A stretch of 11,842 nt of DNA from Pseudomonadota bacterium (GCA_023390985.1 JAEWBU010000426.1:1-11842), one strand, 5' to 3'. Shown: positions 1 through 8,305, counted from the stretch's first letter. Numbers and translations are program-made. Notes: generated by a model not told the origin, from the letters alone.

Positions 1-1653
1 CGCGCCGAACATTTCGCCGACGCCGTTGCGCAGCACGAGAAGCTTGTTGGTCACGCCGATCGCGCTGGTGCGCTGCGTGATCAGCACCAGCGTCTTGCCG
101 CGGTTGCGCAGGTCGACGATGGCATCCACCAGGGCGCGCTCGCCGACGTCGTCGAGGTTGGAGTTGGGCTCGTCCAGCACCAGGAAGGACGGGTCGCCGT
201 ACATGGCGCGGGCCAGGGCGATGCGCTGCTTCTGTCCGCCGGAGAGGCCCGATCCGCCGTCGCCGAGCACCGTCTCGTAGCCGAGCGGGAACTGCAGGAT
301 CATCTCGTGCACCCCGGCCCGCTTGGCGGCCTCGACGACCTTGGCGGAGTCGATCTCGCCGAAGCGCGCGATGTTCTCCGCCATCGTGCCGGCGAACAGC
401 TCGACGTCCTGCGGCAGGTAGCCGACCGAGGGCCCGAGTTCGTCCTTGTTCCACAGGTACACGTCGGCGCCGTCCAGCCGCACGGTTCCCACCGCGGACT
501 GCCACACGCCCACCAGCAGCCGCGCCAGCGTGGACTTGCCCGCGCCGCTCGGGCCGATCACGCCCAGCACGTCACCTGGGGCGAGGGCGAAACTCAGCTG
601 GCGCAACGTGGGGACGGTGGCCCCGGGCGGTCCGGCGGTGATGCCTTCGACCGACAGCCGGCCTTCCGGCTTGGGCAGCGACATGCCGGTGCGTCGCGCG
701 GGGTTGGCGGCCAGCAGCTGGTTGAGGCGGGCCCATGCGTTGCGCGTGCCGTCCCAGTTGCGCCAGACACCGATCAGCTGTTCCACCGGGTTCAGCGTGC
801 GGCCCATGAGGATGGAGGCCACGATCATCATCCCGCCGGTCATCTTCCCGTCCAGCACCAGCAGCGCGCCGAAGCCCAGCACCAGGGACTGCATCGCGAT
901 GCGCACGGACTTGGCCAGCGAGGAGATGGCGCCCGCGCGTTCGCTGGCGTGGGCCTGCAGGTTCAGGAACTGGCTGTGCAGGGCGAACCAGCGGCCCATC
1001 ATGTGGGGCAGCATCCCCATGGCGTCGATGACCTCCGCGTTGCGCAGGTTGTTGGTCGCCATGGTGTTCGCGGCGACGGCCACCTCGGACGCGTCGCCCA
1101 TCGGCTTGCGGGTGGCCGATTCGTTGAACCAGGCCAGCGCGATCAGCACGATGGCGCCGCACAGCGCGAACATGCCCAGGTAGGTGTTGAAGAAGAAGAT
1201 GATGGCCAGGTAGACCGGGAACCAGGGGGCGTCGAAGAACGCGAACAGGCCGTTGCCGGTGACGAACTGGCGCACCGTCGTCAGGTCCTGCAGGGCCTGG
1301 CCGGCGTTGCCGCCCGCCTTCTTCAGGTTCTGCTCGAAGGCGGCGGTGAAGATGCGCTTGTTCAGGCGCATGTCCAGCTGGGCGCCCACGCGCACCAGCA
1401 CGAAGCTGCGCACGAACTCCAGCGCGCCCATGAAGAGCAGGGCGCCGACCATCATCAGCGTCAGCATCAGCAGGGTGGTCTGGTTGCGGCTGGACAGCAC
1501 GCGGTCGTACACCTGCAGCATGTAGATGGACGGGGTCAGCACCACCAGGTTGATCACGGCGCTGAAGAAGGCCACCGTCCAGAACGCGCTCTTGAACTCC
1601 GCCAGCGCCTGGGCGATCTCGCCCTTGCGCGGGCCGGGTGCGGATTTCTGCAT
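1..1653 (-). CDS. Type I secretion ABC permease/ATPase, PrtD family (3' end cut by window)
   Basis: This is the inner-membrane ATP-driven exporter of a type I secretion system, expected to act with a membrane fusion protein and a TolC-like outer-membrane channel. 551 residues are visible; PrtD-family proteins are only slightly longer, so little is missing. The start at 1653 is preceded by GAGGAG at good spacing. The N-terminus (about 20-55) holds the family pattern NLVVLTPSIYMLQVYDRVL, with no C39 peptidase or C39-like domain before it. The membrane domain spans about 20-300. The nucleotide-binding domain follows: Walker A GPSGAGKS (367-374), Q-loop YLPQD, signature LSGGQKQR (470-477), Walker B FLVLDEP (490-496) and D-loop SNLD. 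The usual switch His is Gln (Q527, motif ITQRTS). The gene lies 91 bases after the RTX peroxidase on the same strand, so it most likely exports it. The fusion-protein gene would be expected beyond position 1. Confidence 0.95.
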   Translation of the reverse strand, partial: MQKSAPGPRKGEIAQALAEFKSAFWTVAFFSAVINLVVLTPSIYMLQVYDRVLSSRNQTTLLMLTLMMVGALLFMGALEFVRSFVLVRVGAQLDMRLNKRIFTAAFEQNLKKAGGNAGQALQDLTTVRQFVTGNGLFAFFDAPWFPVYLAIIFFFNTYLGMFALCGAIVLIALAWFNESATRKPMGDASEVAVAANTMATNNLRNAEVIDAMGMLPHMMGRWFALHSQFLNLQAHASERAGAISSLAKSVRIAMQSLVLGFGALLVLDGKMTGGMMIVASILMGRTLNPVEQLIGVWRNWDGTRNAWARLNQLLAANPARRTGMSLPKPEGRLSVEGITAGPPGATVPTLRQLSFALAPGDVLGVIGPSGAGKSTLARLLVGVWQSAVGTVRLDGADVYLWNKDELGPSVGYLPQDVELFAGTMAENIARFGEIDSAKVVEAAKRAGVHEMILQFPLGYETVLGDGGSGLSGGQKQRIALARAMYGDPSFLVLDEPNSNLDDVGERALVDAIVDLRNRGKTLVLITQRTSAIGVTNKLLVLRNGVGEMFGA

Positions 1654-1681
1654 GAGTCTCTCCTCGGGGACAAAGGGTCCG

Positions 1682-1710
1682 GGCGACCGGGCCTTCGAGG
1701 GCCCGGTGCC
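1682..1710 (-). promoter_or_regulatory. Intergenic hairpin between RTX peroxidase and its exporter
   Basis: An uninterrupted 8-bp inverted repeat (accgggcc 1686-1693, ggcccggt 1700-1707) has a 6-base loop. It extends by three more G-C pairs (1682-1684 with 1708-1710) across a single bulged G at 1685. It sits between the stop of the peroxidase gene and the start of the ABC gene. In the direction of transcription no U-run follows, so it is not a canonical intrinsic terminator. It may act as an attenuator or as a 3' stabiliser of the abundant substrate mRNA; that role is inferred. Confidence 0.5.
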
Positions 1711-1744
1711 GCGGTAGTTCTGGAATGAAAGGGCGGGCCGGCGC

Positions 1745-4700
1745 TTACAGGATCACGTCGCCCGCCGCCAGCGTGGTCACGCCGATCAGCGCCACCTGCG
1801 CGTCGGTCACGTTGCCGTTGGCTCCGCCGACGTTCGCCTGCATGATCGAACCGGTGGTCCCTATCCCGGGCGTGGCCTCGATGTGGTAGCGCAGCTGCGC
1901 GGGCGCGGTGAAGCCGTCGCCGGCGGTCGTGCTGAACTGGAACGCCTCGTTGGTCGCCGTGCCGTTGTTGGCGTTGGCGTCGATCGTGCTGAAGTCCAGG
2001 TCGTCCGCGCCGGTGGTGAAGTCCATGACCCGCTCGCGCAGCAGCGGTGCCTCGTTGGGGATCTCCGCGATCGAATTGAAGTCGAACACGTCCGAGCCCG
2101 TGCCGCCGGTCAGGATGTCCTGCCCCAGGCCGCCCGTCAGCGTGTCGTTGCCCGCGCCGCCGTTCAGCGTGTCGTTGCCGTCCTGCCCCTGCAGGATGTC
2201 GGCATCGGCCCCGCCGTTCAGCGTGTCGTCCCCCGCGCCACCCAGCAGCGTGTCGGTGCCGGCGCCGCCATCGAGGATGTCGTTGCCGCCCAGGCCGTTC
2301 AGCGTGTCGTTGCCGAGGCCGCCCGACAGGTTGTCGGCGCCGCCGCCGCCCGTGATGGTGTCGTTGCCGCCGCCACCGACGATGGTGTTGCCGTTGTTGT
2401 TGCCGGTGATCGTGTCGCTGCCGCTGCCGCCGGTGAAGTTGTTGATGTTGTTGATGATGTCGCTGCTGGCGGCGGTGGTACCGCTGCCGCCCACGACGGC
2501 GCCGTTGGTCAGCGTCACGTTGAGGTTGGCCGTGGCGGACGAGTAGTCCACGGTGTTGGAGCCGCCGAGCCCGTTGATCGTGTCCTGGGCGTTGTCGTTC
2601 GTCATGATGAAGGTGTCGGCACCCGCGCCGCCGGTCAGCACGTTCGAGCCGGCGCCGTCGGTGATCGTGTCGCCGCCCGAGCTGCCCGTGACGTTCTCGA
2701 TCCCCTGCAGCGTGTCGCTGCCGGTCTGCGCGCTGGTCGAGGTGTTCGTGGTCAGGTTGACGGTCGCCCCGGCACTGGTGGCCGAGAGGTTGTACAGGTC
2801 GGTGCCGCCGCCGCCGATCAGCGTGTCGTTGCCGTCGTTGGCGGTGGCCAGCAGGGTGTCGTTGCCCGCTCCGCCGTTGACGATGTCGTTGCCGGCCCCG
2901 CCGGTCAGCGTATCGGCGCCGGCTCCGCCGTCCAGCACGTCCGCGCCCGCGCCGCCGTTCAGCGTGTCGGCGCCGCCGTTGCCGGTCAGGGTGTTGGCCG
3001 CGGCGTCGCCGGTGATGGTGTCGTTGCCCGAGCCGCCGATGACGTTGGCGATGTTGCTGATCAGGTCGGTGGTGGTGCCCGCCGTCCCGGTACCCAGCAC
3101 CTGCACCGCCGTGGCCCCGTTCAGCGTCACGTTGATGCCGGTGGTGTTGGCGCTGTAGTCGACGGTGTTGCTTCCGCCGGCGCCGTCGACGGTGTCGCGC
3201 GCGCCGTCGTTCGTCATGATGAAGGTGTCGGCGCCGCCGCCGCCGGTGAGCACGTTGGCCCCCGCGCCGTCGGTGATGGTGTCGCCGCCCTGGCTGCCGA
3301 TGACGTTCTCGATGCCGGACAGGACGTCGCTGCCGATCGCGGCGCTGCTCGCCGTGTTGGTGGTCAGGTTCACGATCGCCGCCGCGCTCGTGGCCGTCAG
3401 GTTGAGGGTGTCGGTGCCCGAGCCGCCGACCATGTCGTCGTTGCCGGCGCTTCCCATCAGGGTGTCGTTGCCGCCCAGGCCGAGCATGATGTCCCGGCCC
3501 GCGGTCCCGTTCAGCGTCTCGCCGATCGAGGTGCCGATCACCGCCGTCTCGGCCGAGGCCACCAGGTCCGCGGCCCCGAAGCCGTCGTCGTAGCGGACCA
3601 CGACGCGTTCGATCCGGCCCGCCTGGCCCGTGATGGTCGTGCCGGTCGCGCCGGCGATGTCCTGCCAGCTGCCGTCGGCCAGCTGCTGCTGCCACTGCAT
3701 CTGCGGCTGCCGCGAGGCTGGCAGATTGAGCAGGTCCTCGTCCACCACCGTGCTCACCGCGGTCAGCGTCGCGGCCGTGTCGGTGGTGGTCCAGTTCGTG
3801 ATCGAAACCCTTCCGGTGGCCGCGTCATCCGCGTTGGTCACGGTGACCGCCAGGCCCTGGCTGGCCGACAGCACGCCGTCGGTGACGTGGACCGTCACGT
3901 CGTACACGTTGTTCCTGCCGACGTCGGCCGCGGCCTCGAAGTTCGGCGCGGTGATGAACGAGATCGTGCCGACCAGCGCATCGATGTCGAACAGGGCGGC
4001 GTCGGCGCCGTCGAGCGAGAACAGGTACAGCTGCGTCGGATCGAAGCTGTTCAGGGTCACGGTGGTGACGGCCTGCGTGTTCTCCGCGATGGAAACGGCC
4101 GCGGGCGAGCTGATCGAGAGGCCCAGCTGCACCATCCGGTCGAGGAACTGCAGCTGCTCGATGTGGCGCAGCGTGTCGGTGCCGTCGTTGATCAGCGTGG
4201 TCGCGGCCTGGTTGGTGTGCGCCACGGTCACGACGCCGCTGTCCCGGGTGACGGTGTACTCCTCGAAGCTGCCGTTGTAGACGGCGGTGTCGATGTCGCC
4301 GGCGGCGCTGTCGAACTGGATCTCCCGCACGATGCTCAGCTGGGCGGGATTGATCTCGCGGGTGAGCATGCGGTCGCGGATTTCCGCCATGCTGCTCACC
4401 CGGAAGTCCTCCTCGCCGTCCGGCATGTCGACCGCGATGTAGACGCCCAGCCAGGCGTCGCCATCGATGATGTCGTCGCCCAGGTTGCCCTGGATGGTGT
4501 CGCTGCCGCCGCCGCCGAGGATGATCTCGGCGCCTTGCGTGACGTCGAGTACCGTCGACTCCGGATCCAGCAGGGCGAGGTCGGCTTCGGTGGTGCCGAG
4601 CAGTCCGGCCAGGCCGTCGATCAGGCTGACGTTGCCGGCCTTGAGGTTGCTCTCGTCGGCGGGGGCATTGACGCCGGCGCCGGCGCCGCCGGCCGCCCCT

Positions 4701-7700
4701 CGCAGGGCCGCCGCGCCCGTCAGGACGTCGTCGTGCACCCAGCCGGAGAGGCCTTCGACGGAGTCGAAGCGGTCGCGCAGGATGAAGTCGGGCTGGGTGA
4801 CGAAGATCGGGATGCCGAGGTCGGAGTGGGCGCCGACCGGGTCGCCCTGGTGGATGCCCCAGTCGAAGCCGAACATGCCGTTGCTGCGCTGGATGCCCGG
4901 TCCCTGGACCATGATGTCGTCGCCCGACTCGCCGTCGTAGTCGGTGTCGTTGCCCTGGCCGTTCAGCACGTCGTGGCCGATGATCGGGCTGTTGAAGAAC
5001 AGCTGCGAGTTCTCGCCGGACAGGCTGTCGAAGCCTTCGCCGCCCTCGATCCAGTCGTTGCCCTCGTTCCCCATCAGCGCGTCGGGACCGTTGCCGCCCA
5101 TCACGAAGTCGTCGCCGCGGCCGGCGAACACTTCGGTGAAGTCCTGGCCGGTGAAGATGAAGTCCTTGCCGTCGCCGCCGAACACCACGTCGTTGCCCGG
5201 GCCGCTGCCGATCACGTCGTTGCCGCCGTCGCCGCGCAGGAAGTCGGCGCCGCCGACCACCGTGCCGTGGTCGACGATGATGTCGTCGCCGTCGCCGCCG
5301 TGGACCTGGTCGGCCTCGTCGCCCGCGTCGATGTAGTCGTTGCCGGCGTCGCCCCAGATGGTGTCCATGCCGCGGCCGCCGAGGAGGATGTCGTTGCCGG
5401 TCGTGCCGCCCAGGACCACGTGGTCGCCGCCGTCGTAGTTGTACATGAGCAGGCCGTCGTACTCCATCGTGCCGTTGCCGTCCTTGTCGAGACGGGCGTC
5501 GTAGCCGTCCGCCGCGTCGGCGCGCTGCACCAGCGGGCTGAGCATGTCCAGCAGGAGGTCGCCGCGCGTCGGGTCGCCGTTCAGCGTGACGCCGTCGGGG
5601 CCCACGATGCCGGTGCGCTGGTTGTCCTGGTCCATCTCCAGCACGTAGCTCGGAGTGCCGAAGACCAGGCTGGGCAGGTGGGACGTGCTGCCCTCGTCGC
5701 CCAGGTCGCTGTTGCGCATGATGATCTTGGAGAACGTGTTCGCTTCCAGCTCGTTCAGCAGGTTCAGGCCCTGCGTGCGGCTCAGGTAGTAGAAGCGGTC
5801 GCCGTTCTGCAGGTTCTCCAGCTGCGATTCGAAGACGAAGTTGAAGGTCGGGCCCAGCATGCCGCCGAACTCCAGCTTGGCCTCGGCCAGGCCGCCGATC
5901 CAGAAGTCGATGTTGTCGACGCCGCCGCCGGCTCCCTCGGGGTCGCTGCGGGCGTACTCGCCGGTGCCGGAGAGGAAGGCCTGGCGGTCGGCTGCCGCCG
6001 GCGCCGCGATGGTGTGCGTTACGAAAGTGCCGTCCGGCTTTTCTTCCTGCCACGTCTGCGCGGTGCCGAACGTGAGCGCCATGGCCGCCGCCCGCTTGCC
6101 GTCGACGGTCTGCTCGGCCGTGATCAGGTCGTGCGTCCCATAGGCCGCCATGAAGTTGACGACCGACAGCGGGTTCTTCAGATGCGGCGCCAGGTCGATC
6201 CAGCTGGTGTAGGGGGCGTACTGGCTGTCGCCCGTCATCTGCTGGAACTGCTCGCGCGCCTCGTTGAAGGTGGGCATGGCCGTGTCACGCGCACGCGTCA
6301 TGTTGATCGCCGCGAGGTCCAGCGGCAGTCCCAGCAGGTTGTTGCGCAGCGCCTCTGTCACGAACTCGTCGATCTCGTTGCCCACCTGCGTGGCGTTGCC
6401 CAGCATGATTCCCGCGACCGCCGTACGGACGTCGATCTGGATGGGATTGCCGTTCGCGTCGATCCCGGTGTTGAACTCCGGCGGGTTCAGGAAAGCCTGG
6501 ATCAGCCCGATGTCGTAGTCGTTCATCGTGGTGCCGTCCGTCCGCGCGACCGTCTCCGTCAGCATGGAGTGGCCGAAGCGGTAGACCACGTTGGCGAACT
6601 CCTCAAAGATGGCCGGGTTGAGGTCGGCCGAGTTCTGGAACACGAACGGATCGATGGTCGGAGCCACCCCGCGGGCGAACTCCTCGAAGACCAGGTGCTG
6701 GTATTCCATCTCGGTGACGAAGCGGCCTGCCTGGAACAGGCGTTCGCCGTCCCACTGCGTAGCGCCCACTTCCGACGCCAGGGCGGCCCATTGCGCGTCG
6801 GTGCGCGGGCCGGTGGACAGGTCGGTCGACAGCCACTCGTTCAGGAAGGTGACGTCCTTCTTGGCGATGGCGTCGGCCACCAGCGTCGACTTGTACTGCT
6901 CCACCAGTCGGTCGTGTTCCTCATGGAAGATCGTGTGGATCGCGGTCAGGCCGATGTTCTCGTTGCCGCGGCCGTCGCCGGTGACGAAGTGCCGGCCCAG
7001 CAGGTCGTCGTCGTAGGTGAGCGGATCGCCGTCGTCGCCGATGATGTCGTCGTGGTCGGCCGTCTGCACCACCTGGTCGGCGGTGGTGAACGGGTTGCCG
7101 TCGGCGTCGAACACGCCGGGCGTGGCGTCGTGGGCGATGTCGTTCAGGAACGCATGGTCGGTGCGGAGCGCGTTGGTGGGCACCTTCGTGCCCAGGCCGC
7201 CGTTGTCGGCCGGATTGGCTTCCTTCAGCTCGAGCGTTAGCTCGTGGGTGACTGGATCCTCGACCTGGGTGACGAACTGAACGTAGCCGTTCTCGCCGCG
7301 AAGGTACTCACCATAGCGGTCGGTGGCCAGCAGCGGCACGTTGAACACGTCCTGGTCGGTCAGCTGCACGCCCAGCATCTTGGCGGCCTGCTCCTTCACC
7401 TCGGTCCAGTTGGCGATGCCGTACTCGCCGCTCAGGAGGTTGCCCGTGGCGACCGTGTTGCCGGCGGCGTCGGTCGTGTACTCGCGCAGGAACACCTGGT
7501 GCGAGGGATGGGAGGTGTAGGTCTGGTTCTGGTCGACGAACGGGGTCGTGGTGTTGATGTGGCCGTCATCCGCCGTGTTGGCGATGCCGTCGGGACCCAC
7601 GTCGCCGGTGGTGGCCCGCGTCAGGACCATGAAGTTGGTGTGGCTGCCCTCGACGTAGAGCGGGTCGTCCGGCATCAGCGGGATGAAGACCGTGCCGGGG

Positions 7701-8251
7701 CCCTTGGTGATGAGGTCCAGGCCATGGTCGAAGAACTGGCCGAAGAACGTCATCGCGGCATTGAACGGCGGGGACAGGCCGATGTCCGGCGACTGGTTCG
7801 GGATGAAGTACGTGCCGTTCTCGGAGATCTGAACCTTCTCCAGCCCGGGGAAGGTGGATTCGGCGGCGCGGTCCTCCGCCGCCTGGACCGCGGCCGGATT
7901 GGTCTCCGTCTGGTCCACGATGAGGTTGCTGATGATCCGCGGCTGGGGATCCATGACCACGTTGCCCGGCAAGGGCGCCGCGTAGACCGGCAGCATCGTG
8001 CCGGTGGTCAGCCGCGGCATGGTCTGGTCGGCCGCCCCGTAGAGCTGCTGGCCCGGCAGCAGGTTGTTGTAGCTGCCGTCCACCGTCCTCAGTCCGAACG
8101 GTGCCAGTGGATTCACGGCATCGCGCAAGGCGTCTCCGTTGATGGTCCCATCGAGATTCGTCGTGTTCTCCGCGATCTTGATCTGGTCGAGCATGAACAT
8201 CAGGTCTTCGATGGTCACGAAGAAGTCGTACTGAGGTGCGGTTGTCGCCAT
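1745..8251 (-). CDS. Secreted RTX haem peroxidase (animal peroxidase family; MopA/PehA-like)
   Basis: A 2168-residue protein predicted to be a calcium-dependent extracellular haem peroxidase oxidising small substrates with H2O2. ATG 8251 is chosen because GGAGGA lies 7 bases upstream; the reading frame runs 31 codons further but without such a site. There is no Sec or Tat signal. Peroxidase domain about 100-900: distal GQFFDHGLD with Q172, D175 and H176; calcium loop T236/F238/D240/N242 with D179; R428 and E431 in GRGNE; HTIFHEEHDRL (439-449); proximal H561 in YRFGHS; N650 in INMTRARD. By myeloperoxidase numbering both haem-ester acids (D94, E242) are kept. RTX block 1 is about 948-1111, a short RTX pair 1244-1264, a cadherin-like segment about 1384-1475, an Ig-like segment about 1484-1572, RTX block 2 about 1574-2055, and a serralysin-type C-terminal domain 2056-2168 ending DVIL. 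The exporter gene follows. Architecture resembles MopA (Mn(II) oxidation) and PehA of Pseudomonas putida; the true substrate is unknown. Confidence 0.93.
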   Translation of the reverse strand: MATTAPQYDFFVTIEDLMFMLDQIKIAENTTNLDGTINGDALRDAVNPLAPFGLRTVDGSYNNLLPGQQLYGAADQTMPRLTTGTMLPVYAAPLPGNVVMDPQPRIISNLIVDQTETNPAAVQAAEDRAAESTFPGLEKVQISENGTYFIPNQSPDIGLSPPFNAAMTFFGQFFDHGLDLITKGPGTVFIPLMPDDPLYVEGSHTNFMVLTRATTGDVGPDGIANTADDGHINTTTPFVDQNQTYTSHPSHQVFLREYTTDAAGNTVATGNLLSGEYGIANWTEVKEQAAKMLGVQLTDQDVFNVPLLATDRYGEYLRGENGYVQFVTQVEDPVTHELTLELKEANPADNGGLGTKVPTNALRTDHAFLNDIAHDATPGVFDADGNPFTTADQVVQTADHDDIIGDDGDPLTYDDDLLGRHFVTGDGRGNENIGLTAIHTIFHEEHDRLVEQYKSTLVADAIAKKDVTFLNEWLSTDLSTGPRTDAQWAALASEVGATQWDGERLFQAGRFVTEMEYQHLVFEEFARGVAPTIDPFVFQNSADLNPAIFEEFANVVYRFGHSMLTETVARTDGTTMNDYDIGLIQAFLNPPEFNTGIDANGNPIQIDVRTAVAGIMLGNATQVGNEIDEFVTEALRNNLLGLPLDLAAINMTRARDTAMPTFNEAREQFQQMTGDSQYAPYTSWIDLAPHLKNPLSVVNFMAAYGTHDLITAEQTVDGKRAAAMALTFGTAQTWQEEKPDGTFVTHTIAAPAAADRQAFLSGTGEYARSDPEGAGGGVDNIDFWIGGLAEAKLEFGGMLGPTFNFVFESQLENLQNGDRFYYLSRTQGLNLLNELEANTFSKIIMRNSDLGDEGSTSHLPSLVFGTPSYVLEMDQDNQRTGIVGPDGVTLNGDPTRGDLLLDMLSPLVQRADAADGYDARLDKDGNGTMEYDGLLMYNYDGGDHVVLGGTTGNDILLGGRGMDTIWGDAGNDYIDAGDEADQVHGGDGDDIIVDHGTVVGGADFLRGDGGNDVIGSGPGNDVVFGGDGKDFIFTGQDFTEVFAGRGDDFVMGGNGPDALMGNEGNDWIEGGEGFDSLSGENSQLFFNSPIIGHDVLNGQGNDTDYDGESGDDIMVQGPGIQRSNGMFGFDWGIHQGDPVGAHSDLGIPIFVTQPDFILRDRFDSVEGLSGWVHDDVLTGAAALRGAAGGAGAGVNAPADESNLKAGNVSLIDGLAGLLGTTEADLALLDPESTVLDVTQGAEIILGGGGSDTIQGNLGDDIIDGDAWLGVYIAVDMPDGEEDFRVSSMAEIRDRMLTREINPAQLSIVREIQFDSAAGDIDTAVYNGSFEEYTVTRDSGVVTVAHTNQAATTLINDGTDTLRHIEQLQFLDRMVQLGLSISSPAAVSIAENTQAVTTVTLNSFDPTQLYLFSLDGADAALFDIDALVGTISFITAPNFEAAADVGRNNVYDVTVHVTDGVLSASQGLAVTVTNADDAATGRVSITNWTTTDTAATLTAVSTVVDEDLLNLPASRQPQMQWQQQLADGSWQDIAGATGTTITGQAGRIERVVVRYDDGFGAADLVASAETAVIGTSIGETLNGTAGRDIMLGLGGNDTLMGSAGNDDMVGGSGTDTLNLTATSAAAIVNLTTNTASSAAIGSDVLSGIENVIGSQGGDTITDGAGANVLTGGGGADTFIMTNDGARDTVDGAGGSNTVDYSANTTGINVTLNGATAVQVLGTGTAGTTTDLISNIANVIGGSGNDTITGDAAANTLTGNGGADTLNGGAGADVLDGGAGADTLTGGAGNDIVNGGAGNDTLLATANDGNDTLIGGGGTDLYNLSATSAGATVNLTTNTSTSAQTGSDTLQGIENVTGSSGGDTITDGAGSNVLTGGAGADTFIMTNDNAQDTINGLGGSNTVDYSSATANLNVTLTNGAVVGGSGTTAASSDIINNINNFTGGSGSDTITGNNNGNTIVGGGGNDTITGGGGADNLSGGLGNDTLNGLGGNDILDGGAGTDTLLGGAGDDTLNGGADADILQGQDGNDTLNGGAGNDTLTGGLGQDILTGGTGSDVFDFNSIAEIPNEAPLLRERVMDFTTGADDLDFSTIDANANNGTATNEAFQFSTTAGDGFTAPAQLRYHIEATPGIGTTGSIMQANVGGANGNVTDAQVALIGVTTLAAGDVIL
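1748..2086 (-). other. C-terminal type I secretion domain of the RTX peroxidase
   Basis: Residues 2056-2168 leave the glycine-rich repeat pattern and take on the serralysin C-terminal form: FDFNSIAEI, then VMDFTTGADDLDFSTIDAN, an AFQFST segment, and a hydrophobic VALIGVTTL stretch. The protein ends AGDVIL. A terminal Asp followed by three hydrophobic residues is typical of substrates of PrtD-type exporters, matching the class of the adjacent ABC gene. Confidence 0.8.
2396..2803 (-). repeat. Internal duplication in RTX region, copy B
   Basis: Residues about 1817-1952 repeat residues 1613-1750. Shared landmarks are NLTTNT, GSDxLxGIENV, GGDTITDGAG, ADTFIMTND, GGSNTVDYS, NVTL and GGSGxDTITG. The two copies sit 204 codons (612 bases) apart; for example gtcatgatga starts at 2601 and at 3213. 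Small indels after the NVTL segment shift the offset to 202. The copies have diverged but remain clearly aligned. Confidence 0.8.
3002..3415 (-). repeat. Internal duplication in RTX region, copy A
   Basis: Residues about 1613-1750 form the first copy in translation order of a module of about 140 residues; the second copy is at 2396-2803. Between the copies lie ordinary RTX nonapeptides (residues about 1751-1816). Each module combines a non-RTX beta-rich segment (NLTTNT to NTVDYS) with RTX repeats, so the C-terminal stalk seems to have grown by duplication of a composite unit. Confidence 0.75.
4919..5410 (-). repeat. RTX block 1: calcium-binding repeats after the peroxidase domain
   Basis: Residues about 948-1111 hold a run of degenerate RTX nonapeptides, such as GGTTGNDILLGG, GDAGNDYIDAG, GGDGDDIIV and GDGGNDVIGSG. 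They begin directly after the peroxidase domain. They are more irregular and acidic than block 2. A segment naming RDRFDSVEGLSGWVHDDVLTG (1159-1179, given in part) and an alanine/glycine-rich stretch (1180-1196) separate it from the next RTX pair at 1244-1264. Confidence 0.85.
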
Positions 8252-8258
8252 GGTCGTT

Positions 8259-8264
8259 TCCTCC
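8259..8264 (-). promoter_or_regulatory. Shine-Dalgarno site of the RTX peroxidase gene
   Basis: On the minus strand GGAGGA ends 7 bases before ATG 8251. It is the strongest ribosome-binding match near the 5' end of this frame and decides the start over the upstream in-frame ATG codons. Confidence 0.85.
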
Positions 8265-8291
8265 GTCGGGTGGGGTGAGGGGTGACGTTTT

Positions 8292-8305
8292 GTCCGCAAG
8301 CGGAC
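8292..8305. promoter_or_regulatory. Short inverted repeat upstream of the peroxidase gene
   Basis: gtccgc-aa-gcggac is a perfect 6-bp inverted repeat with a 2-base centre, 41 bases upstream of the peroxidase ATG. The short centre makes it more likely a protein-binding dyad than an RNA hairpin. It could be an operator or part of the 5' leader; no regulator can be named. Confidence 0.35.

Larger units (their letters stand above)
2087..3532 (-). repeat. RTX block 2: nonapeptide calcium-binding repeats
   Basis: Residues about 1574-2055 are built from GGxGxDxLx-type nonapeptides, densest at 1739-1815 and 1941-2055 (for example GGAGNDTLTGG). Such repeats fold into a parallel beta-roll on binding calcium outside the cell and drive folding after secretion. 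The nine-residue period gives the DNA a 27-base periodicity (recurrent cgttgccg and gtgtcg words on the plus strand). This is protein-coding repetition, not a DNA repeat element. Confidence 0.9.

Noticed and set aside
307..1728. Plus-strand open frame of 473 codons opposite the ABC exporter
   Set aside because: It is antisense to intact Walker A, signature and Walker B motifs. The His/Gln/Arg-rich translation is typical of shadow frames in high-GC DNA.
2087..3532. Regular DNA periodicity that could suggest a CRISPR or tandem satellite
   Set aside because: The period is 27 bases, in frame, and encodes RTX nonapeptides. There are no conserved direct repeats with unique spacers.
1883..7240. Very long plus-strand open frame (1785 codons) opposite the RTX peroxidase
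   Set aside because: It is antisense to a gene with clear catalytic and RTX motifs. Its translation is a low-complexity Val/Ala/Gly/Arg mix, as expected from GC-rich repeats read backwards, with no domain.
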